A DNA stretch of 64,000 bases from positions 62,001 through 126,000 of the forward strand of contig CACYZT010000006.1 of the NCBI GenBank assembly GCA_902778935.1. The letters run 5' to 3'. The notes under the pieces are model-generated. The model searched no databases, had not been told where the DNA came from, and saw nothing but the letters and a program-made list of their open reading frames with translations. Each line of letters opens with the position of its first letter. Positions within the stretch are counted from its first letter, which is position 1. The position numbers were made by a program, and so were the translations under genes. Below, piece after piece: positions 52,345 through 60,960 of this stretch. This DNA is from an uncultured Bacteroidales bacterium (GTDB lineage Bacteria; Bacteroidota; Bacteroidia; Bacteroidales; Paludibacteraceae).

Positions 52345-53664
52345 CTATTCCTCTACCTTGCGGTATTTGCCTTCGATAAGAAGCATACCGGGCAGGATTT
52401 CTCCTCCGGAGGTCTTGACGAACGTGGTGTAGGGTAGTGTGGAACCATCTGCCTGCTCGAGCACGGCGTTATAGCGATTGTCCCAGATAGCGCCTTTCTT
52501 GGGCTTGACCGTTGCGACATACTTGTATGTCGTCTTGCCTGTTTCGGGGTTCTGGATACACTGTACCACTTGGAACTTGGAACTCTCGCTGATGCCCTCT
52601 TTCATGCCGATTTTGGCTGCATAGCCTTCTATCTTGCCCCGTCCGTTGTCAAGCACGTCATAGACAGGTGTCTTAACCTTGAAATCTTCATACTGCTTAC
52701 CGAGCGAGACGATGTTCTTATCCATCGAACGGGCGCATATCGTGCGGACCAACTCGGTTCGGCTGTACTGACCTTTGAGCACGGATTTCTTGTCAAACTC
52801 ATACTCATGGGCGACATACTTAACGCGGAAGGTGGTCTTGTCGTCGAGGAAAGCTTGCACCTTCGCTGAGTCGGGTTTATCCGTATAGTAGAACTGATAG
52901 AAGATAGCGGCGATGGAGTCATTCCATTCGAGCCGGTAGAGATAGGAATGGGTTTTGACCTTGAATCCCGTGAAACTGTCAGCTATTTTCCCTGCCGTTT
53001 GAGCGAGGTCGCGTCCCGCACTTCCGCCTGTCAGTCCGTCCAGGATACCTCCGAGCACGCCCATCGCTATCTTAGCGGCAGCTGCTTCCTGCTCGGCGGT
53101 GATATAAGTGATGTCGTTGACGAGGACGTAGGTGTTACCGAGCAGTTCCTCTCCGGCATCGGAGAGCGTGTACAAGCCTCGCGTGGTCTGCAACGCCAGT
53201 TCGACATCGATATCGTTAGCGTTATACTGTCCGCGCTCCTGTACCAGACGGGTGTTGAATGTGGCGTCCGAGACGGTGTTGCCTTCGAACCCGAACCACT
53301 TGGCTATCATCTTCTTGCCTATCTGCGCCTCATTGAGCAGTCGCTCGGTATGACGGGCGTTCGCCTGCAACTCGGCTGCGGTCAGCTGGTGGCCGTAGGT
53401 GGCTTTGAAATAGCCGGAGTCGCGACGTTGCACACCGCCTATCTTCGCATTGTTGATGATGCGTGAGCCGATGATGGTGTGGTCATCATACTTATCGGGC
53501 ACAGGGAGTGAGTCGAAAGCCTTGTATATCTCGTTGCCGAACTCATCCTCCGGGTGATAGACGAGCACCGTAGCAAGCGAGTTGCGGCGGTAGTCCATAT
53601 TACTCTGTGCCTGTGCGGAAAAAATCGCACAAGCACAGAACAATGTCAGAAGGGTTTGTTTCAC
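52345..53664 (-). CDS. Secreted protein of the 52-58 kb envelope operon (last gene)
   Basis: A signal peptide (ends F-S-A-Q-A-Q) precedes 420 residues with no recognised domain. Visible features are Y-R-R-N-S-L-A-T-V-L-V-Y-H near 26, a Gly-rich turn (G-V-L-G-G-I-L-D-G-L-T-G-G-S-A-G near 200) and a beta-rich C-terminus (G-E-I-L-P-G-M-L-L-I-E). It is the distal gene of a minus-strand series of exported proteins, 37 bp after the next one. Function unknown. Confidence 0.6.
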   Translation of the reverse strand: MKQTLLTLFCACAIFSAQAQSNMDYRRNSLATVLVYHPEDEFGNEIYKAFDSLPVPDKYDDHTIIGSRIINNAKIGGVQRRDSGYFKATYGHQLTAAELQANARHTERLLNEAQIGKKMIAKWFGFEGNTVSDATFNTRLVQERGQYNANDIDVELALQTTRGLYTLSDAGEELLGNTYVLVNDITYITAEQEAAAAKIAMGVLGGILDGLTGGSAGRDLAQTAGKIADSFTGFKVKTHSYLYRLEWNDSIAAIFYQFYYTDKPDSAKVQAFLDDKTTFRVKYVAHEYEFDKKSVLKGQYSRTELVRTICARSMDKNIVSLGKQYEDFKVKTPVYDVLDNGRGKIEGYAAKIGMKEGISESSKFQVVQCIQNPETGKTTYKYVATVKPKKGAIWDNRYNAVLEQADGSTLPYTTFVKTSGGEILPGMLLIEGKYRKVEE

Positions 53665-53701
53665 AAACGTTAAATGGTTAAATCGTTAAACCGTTAAAGC
53701 G

Positions 53702-54643
53702 TTAACGAAGCGTGTTGAGGAACTCGATTGTGGTCTTCTGCTGGGGTTGGTGTTGACCGAAGGCTACGCCGATCTGACGCTGCGCCTCGATACGCTGACC
53801 TTCCAGTTTGACAGAGTCCTGATGTTTCTGCATCTGTTGGAATTTCCAGTCATCCAACACTTTGTTTCTAATCTCGTTGTACAGCTTCTGTGCCTCCTCA
53901 TAGCACCCTGCGTCGGGCATGATGAGCGCAAGGAACTCTCCGGCTTTTTCTGCAGCTTCCTTGTTCTGTCCGGCAGCCCATGCAGTACGAGCGGCAGCCA
54001 GATTAGCGTTGCACTCGTAGTTGAGGTACTGTTGATAGATATCCTGACTTGCCTCCAGTGCGGCATCGAAATGGTCGCATTGCTGAGGAATGAGTGCCAC
54101 GAGATTAAGTGCCTCCTCATAGTTACGCTGCTTAGCCAGATGGTTCGCACGCTTGATGAGCGCCGGAGCCTCGTGGTTGTAGTAATCGAGGATTTTCTGC
54201 TTGCCTTCCTGCACGAATTTCGCTACCTGCTCGCTCTGGAGCGGCATACGGCTGATGGCATTGAGATAGCATTTGTTTTCCGTCTCGCCCAGACCGCGAA
54301 CGGTCAGACTGGTGGCAGAGAAGATAGTGCGGGCATACGCATCGACGATGTAGAGATTGAGGTCCATCTTCTCCGCTATCTTAGCCGGAGGACCGGGGAT
54401 GATATCCTTGTCAAGCGGCGTGGCCGTTACGGTCAGCACGAACTGGCCGAGGTAGTCCATCCCGGCGATGCCGTTACGAGTGAGGAGTTGGGTGAGTTTG
54501 TTCTCCACCATGTCTTTCGCACCGAAGGGGAAGGTCTCGGTGTTATCGGCTGCATAGACCGAGATAGGAAGGAACTCGGTTTCTGCGGCGAGCATCGTAG
54601 CACTCATGAGTGCCGCGAGGCATATACTAAATAGTTTTCTCAT
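53702..54643 (-). CDS. Exported TPR-like protein of the envelope operon
   Basis: Signal peptide followed by an N-terminal CsgG/LpoB-like segment (F-G-A-K-D-M-V-E-N-K-L near 40; Q-F-V-L-T-V-T-A-T-P near 66). A helical repeat region at 160-270 resembles TPRs (N-Y-E-E-A-L-N-L-V; A-A-R-T-A-W-A-A-G-Q-N-K-E-A-A-E-K-A-G), and the C-terminus is Gln-rich. The similarity to outer-membrane assembly lipoproteins is weak and inferred from shape. It lies 1 bp from the next gene, so the two are tightly coupled. The spacer at 53665-53701 holds a gttaaa repeat. Confidence 0.6.
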   Translation of the reverse strand: MRKLFSICLAALMSATMLAAETEFLPISVYAADNTETFPFGAKDMVENKLTQLLTRNGIAGMDYLGQFVLTVTATPLDKDIIPGPPAKIAEKMDLNLYIVDAYARTIFSATSLTVRGLGETENKCYLNAISRMPLQSEQVAKFVQEGKQKILDYYNHEAPALIKRANHLAKQRNYEEALNLVALIPQQCDHFDAALEASQDIYQQYLNYECNANLAAARTAWAAGQNKEAAEKAGEFLALIMPDAGCYEEAQKLYNEIRNKVLDDWKFQQMQKHQDSVKLEGQRIEAQRQIGVAFGQHQPQQKTTIEFLNTLR

Positions 54644-54644
54644 A

Positions 54645-55595
54645 TTATTTTTCTCCTAAGATGATGACTGCTCTTCCCAGGCCTTTGACGAGCACCTTGT
54701 TCGGGATGTTATACGGTGCCTGCTTGAGCATTTTGGACAGTTGTTTGGCGAAGCCGTTAGCGTCTATGGCTCGTCCGCGCTCATCGTAGGTGGGGATACG
54801 AACCTGGGTGAAGTTAGCTACGTTCTCGCTAGAGTACTGACGTGAGAAACGACCTTGCACGGTATTCACTTGCAGCCAGTTCTCGATAATATCAACGAGT
54901 TCTTCGCCGTCAAACTCGCTCTCGAGGTCAATCCCGCGCTCGTTGTTAGCAAACACTTTGATGTCCAGAATGATTTCACGACCGATGTCCTGCATCTCTT
55001 GGAAATGGTCCATGAGGCGGTTGTTGAAATTGTCCATATTCGCCACGATAGCCTCTTCGAGCAGCACATCTACGTCAGCGGAGATGGACGGGGCACCGGT
55101 ACCTGATGCTGCACCGATGGACTTGCCGGTATAGGCATCGCGTCCCTCGAGGATATACGCCAGCGAGTGCTTCGGACCGAAGTCCTTCATCTCCCAGCTG
55201 AGCTCGAGGATGATATCGCATTTCGCCATACGTGCTACTTCGTCCAGCGGCGACTCGGCTAACTCGTTACCCGCCTTGCTGACGGTCATGTTATCCTCCA
55301 TACGGCGTTGCTCGAGGTTCTTAATCGTCTGCTCGAGGCTGATGAGCGGGAACTGACGTTCCGCCATAAGGTCGTTGAGTTTGGCTATCGCCAGCTTGAG
55401 GCCCATATTCTCCTGCAGCGCCTGTTTGTAATTCGGCACTTTGGTGGTCATTCCCATGTTCTCCACCTCGGTGTAATAGCCGTTGGTGATACACCATACG
55501 TCCGACGGAACAACCATCAGTTCGGGTTTCTTAATCTGTGCGCTCGCTATCAGCGCTACGCACGCAAGAACTATTGTAAAAATTGACTTTTTCAT
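54645..55595 (-). CDS. DUF6175-like exported protein of the envelope operon
   Basis: The start at 55595 gives a signal peptide (FTIVLACVALIASA). The in-frame upstream extension, repeats of L-P-F-G-H, is a translated DNA repeat and not protein. The mature part contains K-P-E-L-M-V-V-P-S-D-V-W-C, a basic linker near 95 and a C-terminal V-L-V-K-G-L-G-R-A-V-I-I-L-G. It resembles DUF6175 proteins of Bacteroidales, which lack a known function. It is very closely spaced with its downstream partner. Confidence 0.65.
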   Translation of the reverse strand: MKKSIFTIVLACVALIASAQIKKPELMVVPSDVWCITNGYYTEVENMGMTTKVPNYKQALQENMGLKLAIAKLNDLMAERQFPLISLEQTIKNLEQRRMEDNMTVSKAGNELAESPLDEVARMAKCDIILELSWEMKDFGPKHSLAYILEGRDAYTGKSIGAASGTGAPSISADVDVLLEEAIVANMDNFNNRLMDHFQEMQDIGREIILDIKVFANNERGIDLESEFDGEELVDIIENWLQVNTVQGRFSRQYSSENVANFTQVRIPTYDERGRAIDANGFAKQLSKMLKQAPYNIPNKVLVKGLGRAVIILGEK

Positions 55596-55603
55596 AAATG
55601 ACT

Positions 55604-55677
55604 GATTCTCTAAATGATTACATAAATGTCCAAATGGTAAATGTCCAAATGGTAAATGCTCAAATGGCAAATGGTTT
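55604..55677. repeat. Degenerate aaatgg/tccaaatgg repeat
   Basis: Seven aaatg-type units with drifting spacers (about 9-12 bp) fill the gap before the next gene. Confidence 0.7.
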
Positions 55678-56170
55678 AGTATCTGCCTTCCATCGGGATA
55701 ATTCCGTCTGCTTGCAGTTTCTTCTTGAGTGCAGCACGGTCCACGCTAACGGTCACATTTTCAATCATCTGCCGTCCATCGCGCTCGTAGGTGGTGGTAG
55801 CCGTACGCTTGTCGTGCAGACTGGCGTATTTGGTCCATTCGCCACCATCGCGGAAGAAAGCATTGAAATAGTCCTCATGTTTCTCCCGTGCATTGCGGTC
55901 GAAGCACAGCGGTTTGAGGTCGGCTATACCGTTGCTGCCGGCACTCACACCGTCAAAAATCACTTCCTGCACAGCCTTGCGTTGGCCATCGGTGAATGCG
56001 ATGGCTGCGTTGCGGGCACGAACCTGCACACGGATGACATACGAGCCGTCATAATTGGCGCTGAGCACCTTACTCGGAGCGGCGTAATACGCCTGCGAAC
56101 GGCGCGCTCCGCATCCGGCTAAAAGAAGTACGATGGTACCAAGTACGAAGTACAAAACTGTTTTTTTCAT
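55676..56170 (-). CDS. Small lipoprotein of the envelope operon, copy 1
   Basis: The lipobox L-L-A-G-C gives Cys20. The 145-residue mature part shares its plan with the gene at 56197: an N-terminal Y-V-I-R-V-Q-V-R-A-R-N-A-A-I-A segment against Y-L-V-K-V-W-T-Y-S-R-N-A-S-V-A there, then V-I-F-D-G against V-I-F-K-G, and E-D-Y-F-N-A-F-F against Y-K-T-Y-F-D-N-F-F. The pair therefore arose by duplication. The shape recalls LPP20/FlgT-like outer-membrane lipoproteins (inference). Confidence 0.6.
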   Translation of the reverse strand: MKKTVLYFVLGTIVLLLAGCGARRSQAYYAAPSKVLSANYDGSYVIRVQVRARNAAIAFTDGQRKAVQEVIFDGVSAGSNGIADLKPLCFDRNAREKHEDYFNAFFRDGGEWTKYASLHDKRTATTTYERDGRQMIENVTVSVDRAALKKKLQADGIIPMEGRY

Positions 56171-56196
56171 AACTCTACCAATTAAAGTTCTTGTTG

Positions 56197-56694
56197 TTAG
56201 AATCCGCTATTCAGTTTGCGGATGACACCTGCTGCTTCCAGGGCTTTGCGCAAGTCATCCTTGCGAACGCTGACTACTACGCCGACCTTGTATTCCTTGC
56301 CTACCTTGACCGTTTCGGTTGTTCCGCTCATGATAGAAGCATATTTCTGAAACTCACCGCCTGGCGCAAAGAAATTGTCGAAATAGGTTTTGTATTGGTC
56401 CTCGATGCCCGGTGTGTTAGCCAGTGGGCGCTGGGAAACGCATCCCTGACCACCTCCGTAACCCTTGAAGATGACGCCGTGAACGGCATTCTTGCGGCAT
56501 TGGTTCTCTGCCACGGATGCATTGCGGCTGTACGTCCATACCTTGACCAGATAGGTGCCTTGGATGGCATTGCCGGCACACTCGATTTCATAGCGGTACT
56601 GATTCGTGTCCGTGTTCGCCTGTTTCTGGCGAAGACTCTTACAAGAGGGCAGACAAAGGATTGCTACAAGTAGCGGTAAAAGAAATTTTTTCAT
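56197..56694 (-). CDS. Small lipoprotein of the envelope operon, copy 2
   Basis: A signal ending in C-L-P-S-C (Cys18) is followed by the same fold as the gene at 55676. The middle has K-N-A-V-H-G-V-I-F-K-G and a Gly-rich G-Y-G-G-G-Q-G-C turn with an extra Cys. Two diverged copies in one operon suggest a hetero-oligomeric structure at the outer membrane (inference). Confidence 0.6.
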   Translation of the reverse strand: MKKFLLPLLVAILCLPSCKSLRQKQANTDTNQYRYEIECAGNAIQGTYLVKVWTYSRNASVAENQCRKNAVHGVIFKGYGGGQGCVSQRPLANTPGIEDQYKTYFDNFFAPGGEFQKYASIMSGTTETVKVGKEYKVGVVVSVRKDDLRKALEAAGVIRKLNSGF

Positions 56695-56743
56695 TGTTGT
56701 GTATTGTTTTGGTTAATAATATGCTTGTTTGCAGGGGTGCGGC

Positions 56744-57805
56744 TTACTCAAACATGAGGCATATACCGGCTTGGCTATAGTTGGCTATCGAGCGGAACTG
56801 ACCGTACGGACAGTTACCGTGATAGACGCGCAAGCCCAGTGCTATTCGCGAGAAATAACCGTCGTAGTTAGGCGTGTTATACCGCGCACCCATGAAAATA
56901 TTATAGGTAAAGACACGCTTGTCTTTTTGCAGTCGTTTCGGGTCATCGGTAGCGAGTACGCTCAGGTCATAGCCGTAGCACTCGCGGTTGCGTACCTCAA
57001 TAGATGCCACTCCCTGGAAGCCATGTTTGCTCGTGGGCGACTGGTATTGGTACTGCAGGTACAGTTCCCATGGGTTTCGTTTGACATACGGAACAAATTC
57101 CGTACCATTCTTATCCACGATAGAAGCATCGCCGGCATCGGGGTCCATATTGAACCATCCTCCGTGCCAGAGAAGCATCAGTCCGAGCCGCAGGCAGTGG
57201 TTCTCCGCATAGCGGTCTTCGGCTTCATTCACAGTGAAAACAAATTCGGTATAGTTATAGGATACATTGACTCGTCGGATAGCGTATCCGCGGTCCATAT
57301 AGCGTATCTGCGTCTCATCGCCGATATGCGTGCTTTCGTGCTTGAACGGACTCCACTGAACGGAATAATTGTGCAGAAACCCCACACTGACGCGGTGCAG
57401 AAAAGTAATAGTGGGCAGACCTATTCGATAATCTGTGTCCACGATGGGCGAGGTGCTGAAATCAAACAGGTCCATCCATAGGTTCGCACTCAGGTGCATG
57501 TTCACCGACAGCGCGTAGGTCGAATCGACGATGTTCCCCGTCCATAGAGGCAGGTTAAGCCCGAACACTCCCATCGTCTGCCAGCGGTAACGCTTATCGC
57601 TATGGTTGCCGTAGTCATAGACGGGGTTGTTCTTGCAGTAAGGTATGTCCAGCCGCACAAAGTTCGGATGCATGTCTGCATAGAGGCTATGCCCGAACTG
57701 CGCGTAACGGAAGAGCCCACGCCCAAACGGAGTGGACGCGGACTCAATCGCACACAGCGTTATCGCTATGGTCATCAAAATCCCTATTAGCGATACGCGT
57801 TTCAT
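56744..57805 (-). CDS. Outer-membrane beta-barrel protein of the envelope operon
   Basis: The signal peptide ends near residue 19. The 334-residue mature part alternates aromatic and polar residues (G-V-F-G-L-N-L-P-L-W-T-G; V-S-V-G-F-L-H-N-Y-S-V-Q-W-S; L-G-L-M-L-L-W-H-G-G-W), as in an OM barrel of 14-18 strands, and ends with a phenylalanine-like C-terminal strand (A-G-I-C-L-M-F-E). It might be the pore or anchor for the lipoproteins next to it. The family was not recognised with certainty (DUF1207-like at best). Confidence 0.6.
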   Translation of the reverse strand: MKRVSLIGILMTIAITLCAIESASTPFGRGLFRYAQFGHSLYADMHPNFVRLDIPYCKNNPVYDYGNHSDKRYRWQTMGVFGLNLPLWTGNIVDSTYALSVNMHLSANLWMDLFDFSTSPIVDTDYRIGLPTITFLHRVSVGFLHNYSVQWSPFKHESTHIGDETQIRYMDRGYAIRRVNVSYNYTEFVFTVNEAEDRYAENHCLRLGLMLLWHGGWFNMDPDAGDASIVDKNGTEFVPYVKRNPWELYLQYQYQSPTSKHGFQGVASIEVRNRECYGYDLSVLATDDPKRLQKDKRVFTYNIFMGARYNTPNYDGYFSRIALGLRVYHGNCPYGQFRSIANYSQAGICLMFE

Positions 57806-57844
57806 TGGTTAAAATTTCTTAGCCACAAGGGCACGATTTTTTAA

Positions 57845-58426
57845 TTAAAACTTGTAGCGAACGCCCAGCGAAAGGCCGAAGATATCATAGTAGAAACCGG
57901 CTTGTGTACCCAAGTTGCCTGCATCTACCAGACCTGCACCTAACGTAGGACGATAGTCGATTGACAACTGCAGCGGGAACCAGAAGTCGTATTCTACACC
58001 TACGCGGCCTACACCGGCTGCGAAGCCCCAGTTACCGTCAGCTCCAGCAGTAACTCCGCCGGCAACGGTATAACCGTACCAGCCAAAACCTCCGGCTGCG
58101 CCGACACCCATGTACCAGTGCCATTCGCCTTTCTCAATCGTCGGGAACTTAGCGTTGAACGGATCAATCCAGTCATACGTGACAGCTACCTGTACATTAT
58201 GACCGTGCATGTTCCATTTCTGACCATTCTCCCAACCAACCATGCGGTTGCCCCACGGGTTACCAAAGTTAAAACCGGCTTCGATTTCCAGCATGTTGCT
58301 GTCGCCGAATCCGTGCTCATAGCTAAAACCGCAAAATTCACCAAGACGGCCACCAATTGCGCGCGGTTGCGCATAAGCCATTACACTCGCAAAAGCGAGA
58401 ACTGCTACAAAAAGAATCTTTTTCAT
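57845..58426 (-). CDS. Small outer-membrane beta-barrel protein (first gene of the envelope operon)
   Basis: From the ATG at 58426 (M-K-K-I-L-F-V-A-V-L-A-F-A-S-V-M-A-Y-A) the product is an OmpX-like barrel of about 173 mature residues, ending in the OM signature G-V-R-Y-K-F. A Gly-rich, beta-hairpin-like core (G-A-A-G-G-F-G-W-Y-G-Y-T-V-A-G-G near 115) is evident. It begins the series of exported proteins on this strand. Confidence 0.65.
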   Translation of the reverse strand: MKKILFVAVLAFASVMAYAQPRAIGGRLGEFCGFSYEHGFGDSNMLEIEAGFNFGNPWGNRMVGWENGQKWNMHGHNVQVAVTYDWIDPFNAKFPTIEKGEWHWYMGVGAAGGFGWYGYTVAGGVTAGADGNWGFAAGVGRVGVEYDFWFPLQLSIDYRPTLGAGLVDAGNLGTQAGFYYDIFGLSLGVRYKF

Positions 58427-58491
58427 CAATTTTCCTCCCAAAAATATACATCGGGATACCGATATGCTGAAATACCGGTATCCCTAAACAA

Positions 58492-59502
58492 TTACTTGTT
58501 CAATGCCAATGCTACGTTTACAGCACAAGCAACGGTGCAGCCTACCATCGGGTTGTTACCAATGCCGAGGAAGCCCATCATCTCAACGTGTGCGGGCACG
58601 GAGCTCGAACCTGCGAACTGAGCGTCACTGTGCATACGTCCGAGGGTATCGGTCATACCGTAGGATGCAGGACCTGCAGCCATGTTATCCGGGTGCAAGG
58701 TACGGCCTGTACCACCACCGGAAGCCACACTAAAGTACGGTTTGCCGGCGAGGATACGCTCTTTCTTGTACGTACCTGCTACCGGGTGCTGGAAGCGCGT
58801 CGGGTTGGTGGAGTTACCGGTAATCGAAACATCCACGTTCTCATGCCAGAGGATAGCTACACCCTCACGAACATCGTCTGCACCATAGCAGTTCACTTTC
58901 GCACGCGGACCGTCGCTGTATGCTTTCTTGCGAACGATTTTCAGTTCGCCGGTAAAGTAATCGAACTCGGTCTGCACGTAGGTGAAACCGTTGATACGGC
59001 TGATAATCATAGCAGCGTCTTTGCCCAGACCGTTGAGGATGCAGCGGAGCGGGTTCTTACGAACCTTGTTCGCCATCTCGGCAATCTTGATAGCGCCTTC
59101 AGCGGCAGCGAAAGACTCGTGGCCTGCCAGGAAAGCAAAGCACTGGGTCTCCTCGCGCAGCAGACGGGCTGCCAGGTTACCGTGACCCAGACCTACCTTA
59201 CGGTCGTCAGCTACAGAACCCGGGATACAAAATGACTGCAGACCGATACCGATAGCTTCGGCAGCGTCAGCGGCGTTCTTGCAGCTTTTCTTCAGCGCGA
59301 TAGCGGTACCTACTACGTAAGCCCATTTCGCGTTCTCAAAACAAATACGCTGGGTCTCCTCGCATGTCATGTAAGGATCGAGGCCATATTGCTCGCAAAT
59401 CCGGTTAGCCTCCTCGATGGAAGCGATGCCATTAGCGTTCAGAGCGGCGAGAATCTGTTTCTCGCGGCGGTCTTGCGACTCAAATTTTACTTCACGAATC
59501 AT
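58492..59502 (-). CDS. GGGtGRT protein
   Basis: The 336 residues contain the defining motif S-V-A-S-G-G-G-T-G-R-T-L-H near 265-277. A large Gly/Ala-rich core (S-F-A-A-A-E-G-A; M-V-G-C-T-V-A-C-A-V-N-V-A-L-A) and two Cys near the C-terminus may bind a cofactor. The family is conserved in Bacteroidetes and some anaerobes, always next to a NifU-like gene as here (12 bp away), and has no assigned reaction. Confidence 0.88.
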   Translation of the reverse strand: MIREVKFESQDRREKQILAALNANGIASIEEANRICEQYGLDPYMTCEETQRICFENAKWAYVVGTAIALKKSCKNAADAAEAIGIGLQSFCIPGSVADDRKVGLGHGNLAARLLREETQCFAFLAGHESFAAAEGAIKIAEMANKVRKNPLRCILNGLGKDAAMIISRINGFTYVQTEFDYFTGELKIVRKKAYSDGPRAKVNCYGADDVREGVAILWHENVDVSITGNSTNPTRFQHPVAGTYKKERILAGKPYFSVASGGGTGRTLHPDNMAAGPASYGMTDTLGRMHSDAQFAGSSSVPAHVEMMGFLGIGNNPMVGCTVACAVNVALALNK

Positions 59503-59514
59503 AGTGGTCCCTCC

Positions 59515-60216
59515 TTAGTTTTTACGTGGATCAATCGATTTAACTGCACCTTGCTCTTTGGTCGTGCGGCCATAGGTACCTGTAACGCTCTTGAGTGCTT
59601 CGTCTGCCGGAACACCTTTCTTGACAGCGTCCATGAATTTACCCATGTGAACGTATTCGTAACCGCAAACCTCGTTGTCCTCATCGAGGAACTCCTTGGT
59701 GATGTAACCTTCGGTTAACTGCAGGTAACGAACGCCTTTAGCCTTGGTCGAGTAGAGCGTACCGCACTGGCTGACGAGTCCCTTACCGAGGTCCTCAAGA
59801 CCTGCGCCGATGGTCAGACCGCCCTCACTGAACGCACTCTGCGTACGTCCGTAAACAATCTGCAGGAACAGCTCGCGCATAGCGGTGTTGATAGCGTCAC
59901 AAACAAGGTCGGTGTTCAGTGCCTCGAGAATCGTCTTACCCGGCAGAATCTCAGCCGCCATAGCAGCCGAGTGGGTCATACCCGAGCAACCGATGGTCTC
60001 TACGAGAGCCTCCTCGATAATACCGTCTTTTACATTCAGACTCAGTTTGCATGTTCCCTGCTGGGGAGCACACCAACCGATACCGTGCGTCATACCGGAG
60101 ATATCCTTGATCTCCGTAGCCTTCACCCATTTGCCCTCCTCGGGAATAGGTGCCGGTCCGTGCTTCGGACCCTTCGCTACAACGCACATTTCTTGTACTT
60201 CTTTCGAATAAATCAT
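59515..60216 (-). CDS. NifU-like iron-sulfur cluster scaffold protein
   Basis: The 233 residues contain a G-C-S-G-M-T-H-S-A-A-M-A segment near 75-86 typical of IscU/NifU-like scaffolds, two other Cys (W-C-A-P-Q near 48; D-L-V-C-D near 104) and an extended C-terminal part (Y-I-T-K-E-F-L-D-E-D-N). It probably supplies the partner GGGtGRT protein with a cluster. It is the first gene of this two-gene operon, with its own promoter. Confidence 0.85.
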   Translation of the reverse strand: MIYSKEVQEMCVVAKGPKHGPAPIPEEGKWVKATEIKDISGMTHGIGWCAPQQGTCKLSLNVKDGIIEEALVETIGCSGMTHSAAMAAEILPGKTILEALNTDLVCDAINTAMRELFLQIVYGRTQSAFSEGGLTIGAGLEDLGKGLVSQCGTLYSTKAKGVRYLQLTEGYITKEFLDEDNEVCGYEYVHMGKFMDAVKKGVPADEALKSVTGTYGRTTKEQGAVKSIDPRKN

Positions 60217-60375
60217 AAAGAGATTTACAATTTTAAAATTTACAATTAAGTTATTTATTTGGTTATTTTATGGATAATCGTCACTTGTTTTTATTCGTCA
60301 ATCAATCGTTCTTCGTACATCATCCTTCGTACTCCGTACATCGTCCTTTACTTTGATTGCACACATTTTGCGCTG

Positions 60376-60406
60376 CAAAATTACTGCTTTTTTTTGACAT
60401 ATGCAA
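60376..60406 (-). promoter_or_regulatory. Promoter of the NifU-like / GGGtGRT operon
   Basis: On the minus strand TAATTTTG (-7) occupies 60383-60376 and TTG (-33) occupies 60406-60404, with a 20-nt spacer. The leader (60217-60375) is long and filled with a tcgtacatc repeat. Confidence 0.7.
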
Positions 60407-60588
60407 GAAAAAGCGCATTTTCGTGCGTTTTTTCCAGTTTTGGTGTAGGTATTGGTTTTGGCTATTTGAGTAGGTGTTGCCTCTTACTTGCCCCTTACTT
60501 GCTATCGAGATGAGCCTTATTTGGTAACAGGAATGGCAAACGGATGACTAATGAATAACCAAGAAATAACTAACGCTCGCGTCAGCGT

Positions 60589-60704
60589 GGTCAAATAATA
60601 TTTGACCCAATGAACGAAACTTTCATTAAAAAAATCGCATGACCAAATTGACTAAATTGACTAAATCGGGTGTGAAATGGTCAAAATTGTCAAAATGGTC
60701 ATGC
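60589..60704. repeat. Palindromes and gactaaatt repeats in a gene-free stretch
   Basis: ggtcaaat-aat-atttgacc (60589-60607) is a perfect palindrome. Further on, gcatgacca (60637-60645) and tggtcatgc (60696-60704) form 9-bp arms around a run of ttgactaaa and ggtcaaaat units. The stretch 60407-60830 has no gene and, apart from these repeats, shows nothing recognisable. Confidence 0.6.
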
Positions 60705-60831
60705 AAATATTTTGCTCAGTACCACAGCATATTTAATCGAACCATGTGTTAATCACAAGCTGAACATTGCGTAAGCATGTACCAAAAATGCAGGAATTTT
60801 AGGTAAAATTAGTACATGGTATAACAGAAAA

Positions 60832-60868
60832 GTAAAGAAAAACACCACGCTTTTGCGGGCGTGGTGTT
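60832..60868 (-). terminator. Strong terminator behind an orphan gene end
   Basis: A perfect 10-bp stem, aacaccacgc / gcgtggtgtt, followed on the minus strand by a T-rich tract. Confidence 0.85.
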
Positions 60869-60895
60869 CGGTGATTTTGGTAATATCAGGAAGGA

Positions 60896-60958
60896 TTATT
60901 TTACTAATTGTCCGTCTATGGTGTAGTTCTTCTCCCCGCGGAGGATGAAGATTTGGAT
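60896..60958 (-). pseudogene. Orphan C-terminal tag, remnant of a tagged secreted-protein gene
   Basis: A short minus-strand frame reads I-Q-I-F-I-L-R-G-E-K-N-Y-T-I-D-G-Q-L-V-K and stops, the same tag found at 2180, 3000 and 17060. No signal peptide or body precedes it, and the upstream gene ends 2 bp before in a different frame. It appears to be the 3' end left after deletion of a gene, together with its terminator. A frameshift at the end of the upstream gene is less likely because that protein is anchored by its N-terminus. Confidence 0.5.
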
Positions 60959-60960
60959 TA

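Noticed and set aside
51984-52437. Plus-strand open frames in the dnaN upstream gap
   Set aside because: They cross the dnaN promoter and the bidirectional terminator and have low-complexity composition.
55596-55670. N-terminal extension of the DUF6175-like protein
   Set aside because: The extension translates a degenerate DNA repeat (L-P-F-G-H units) and would hide the signal peptide.
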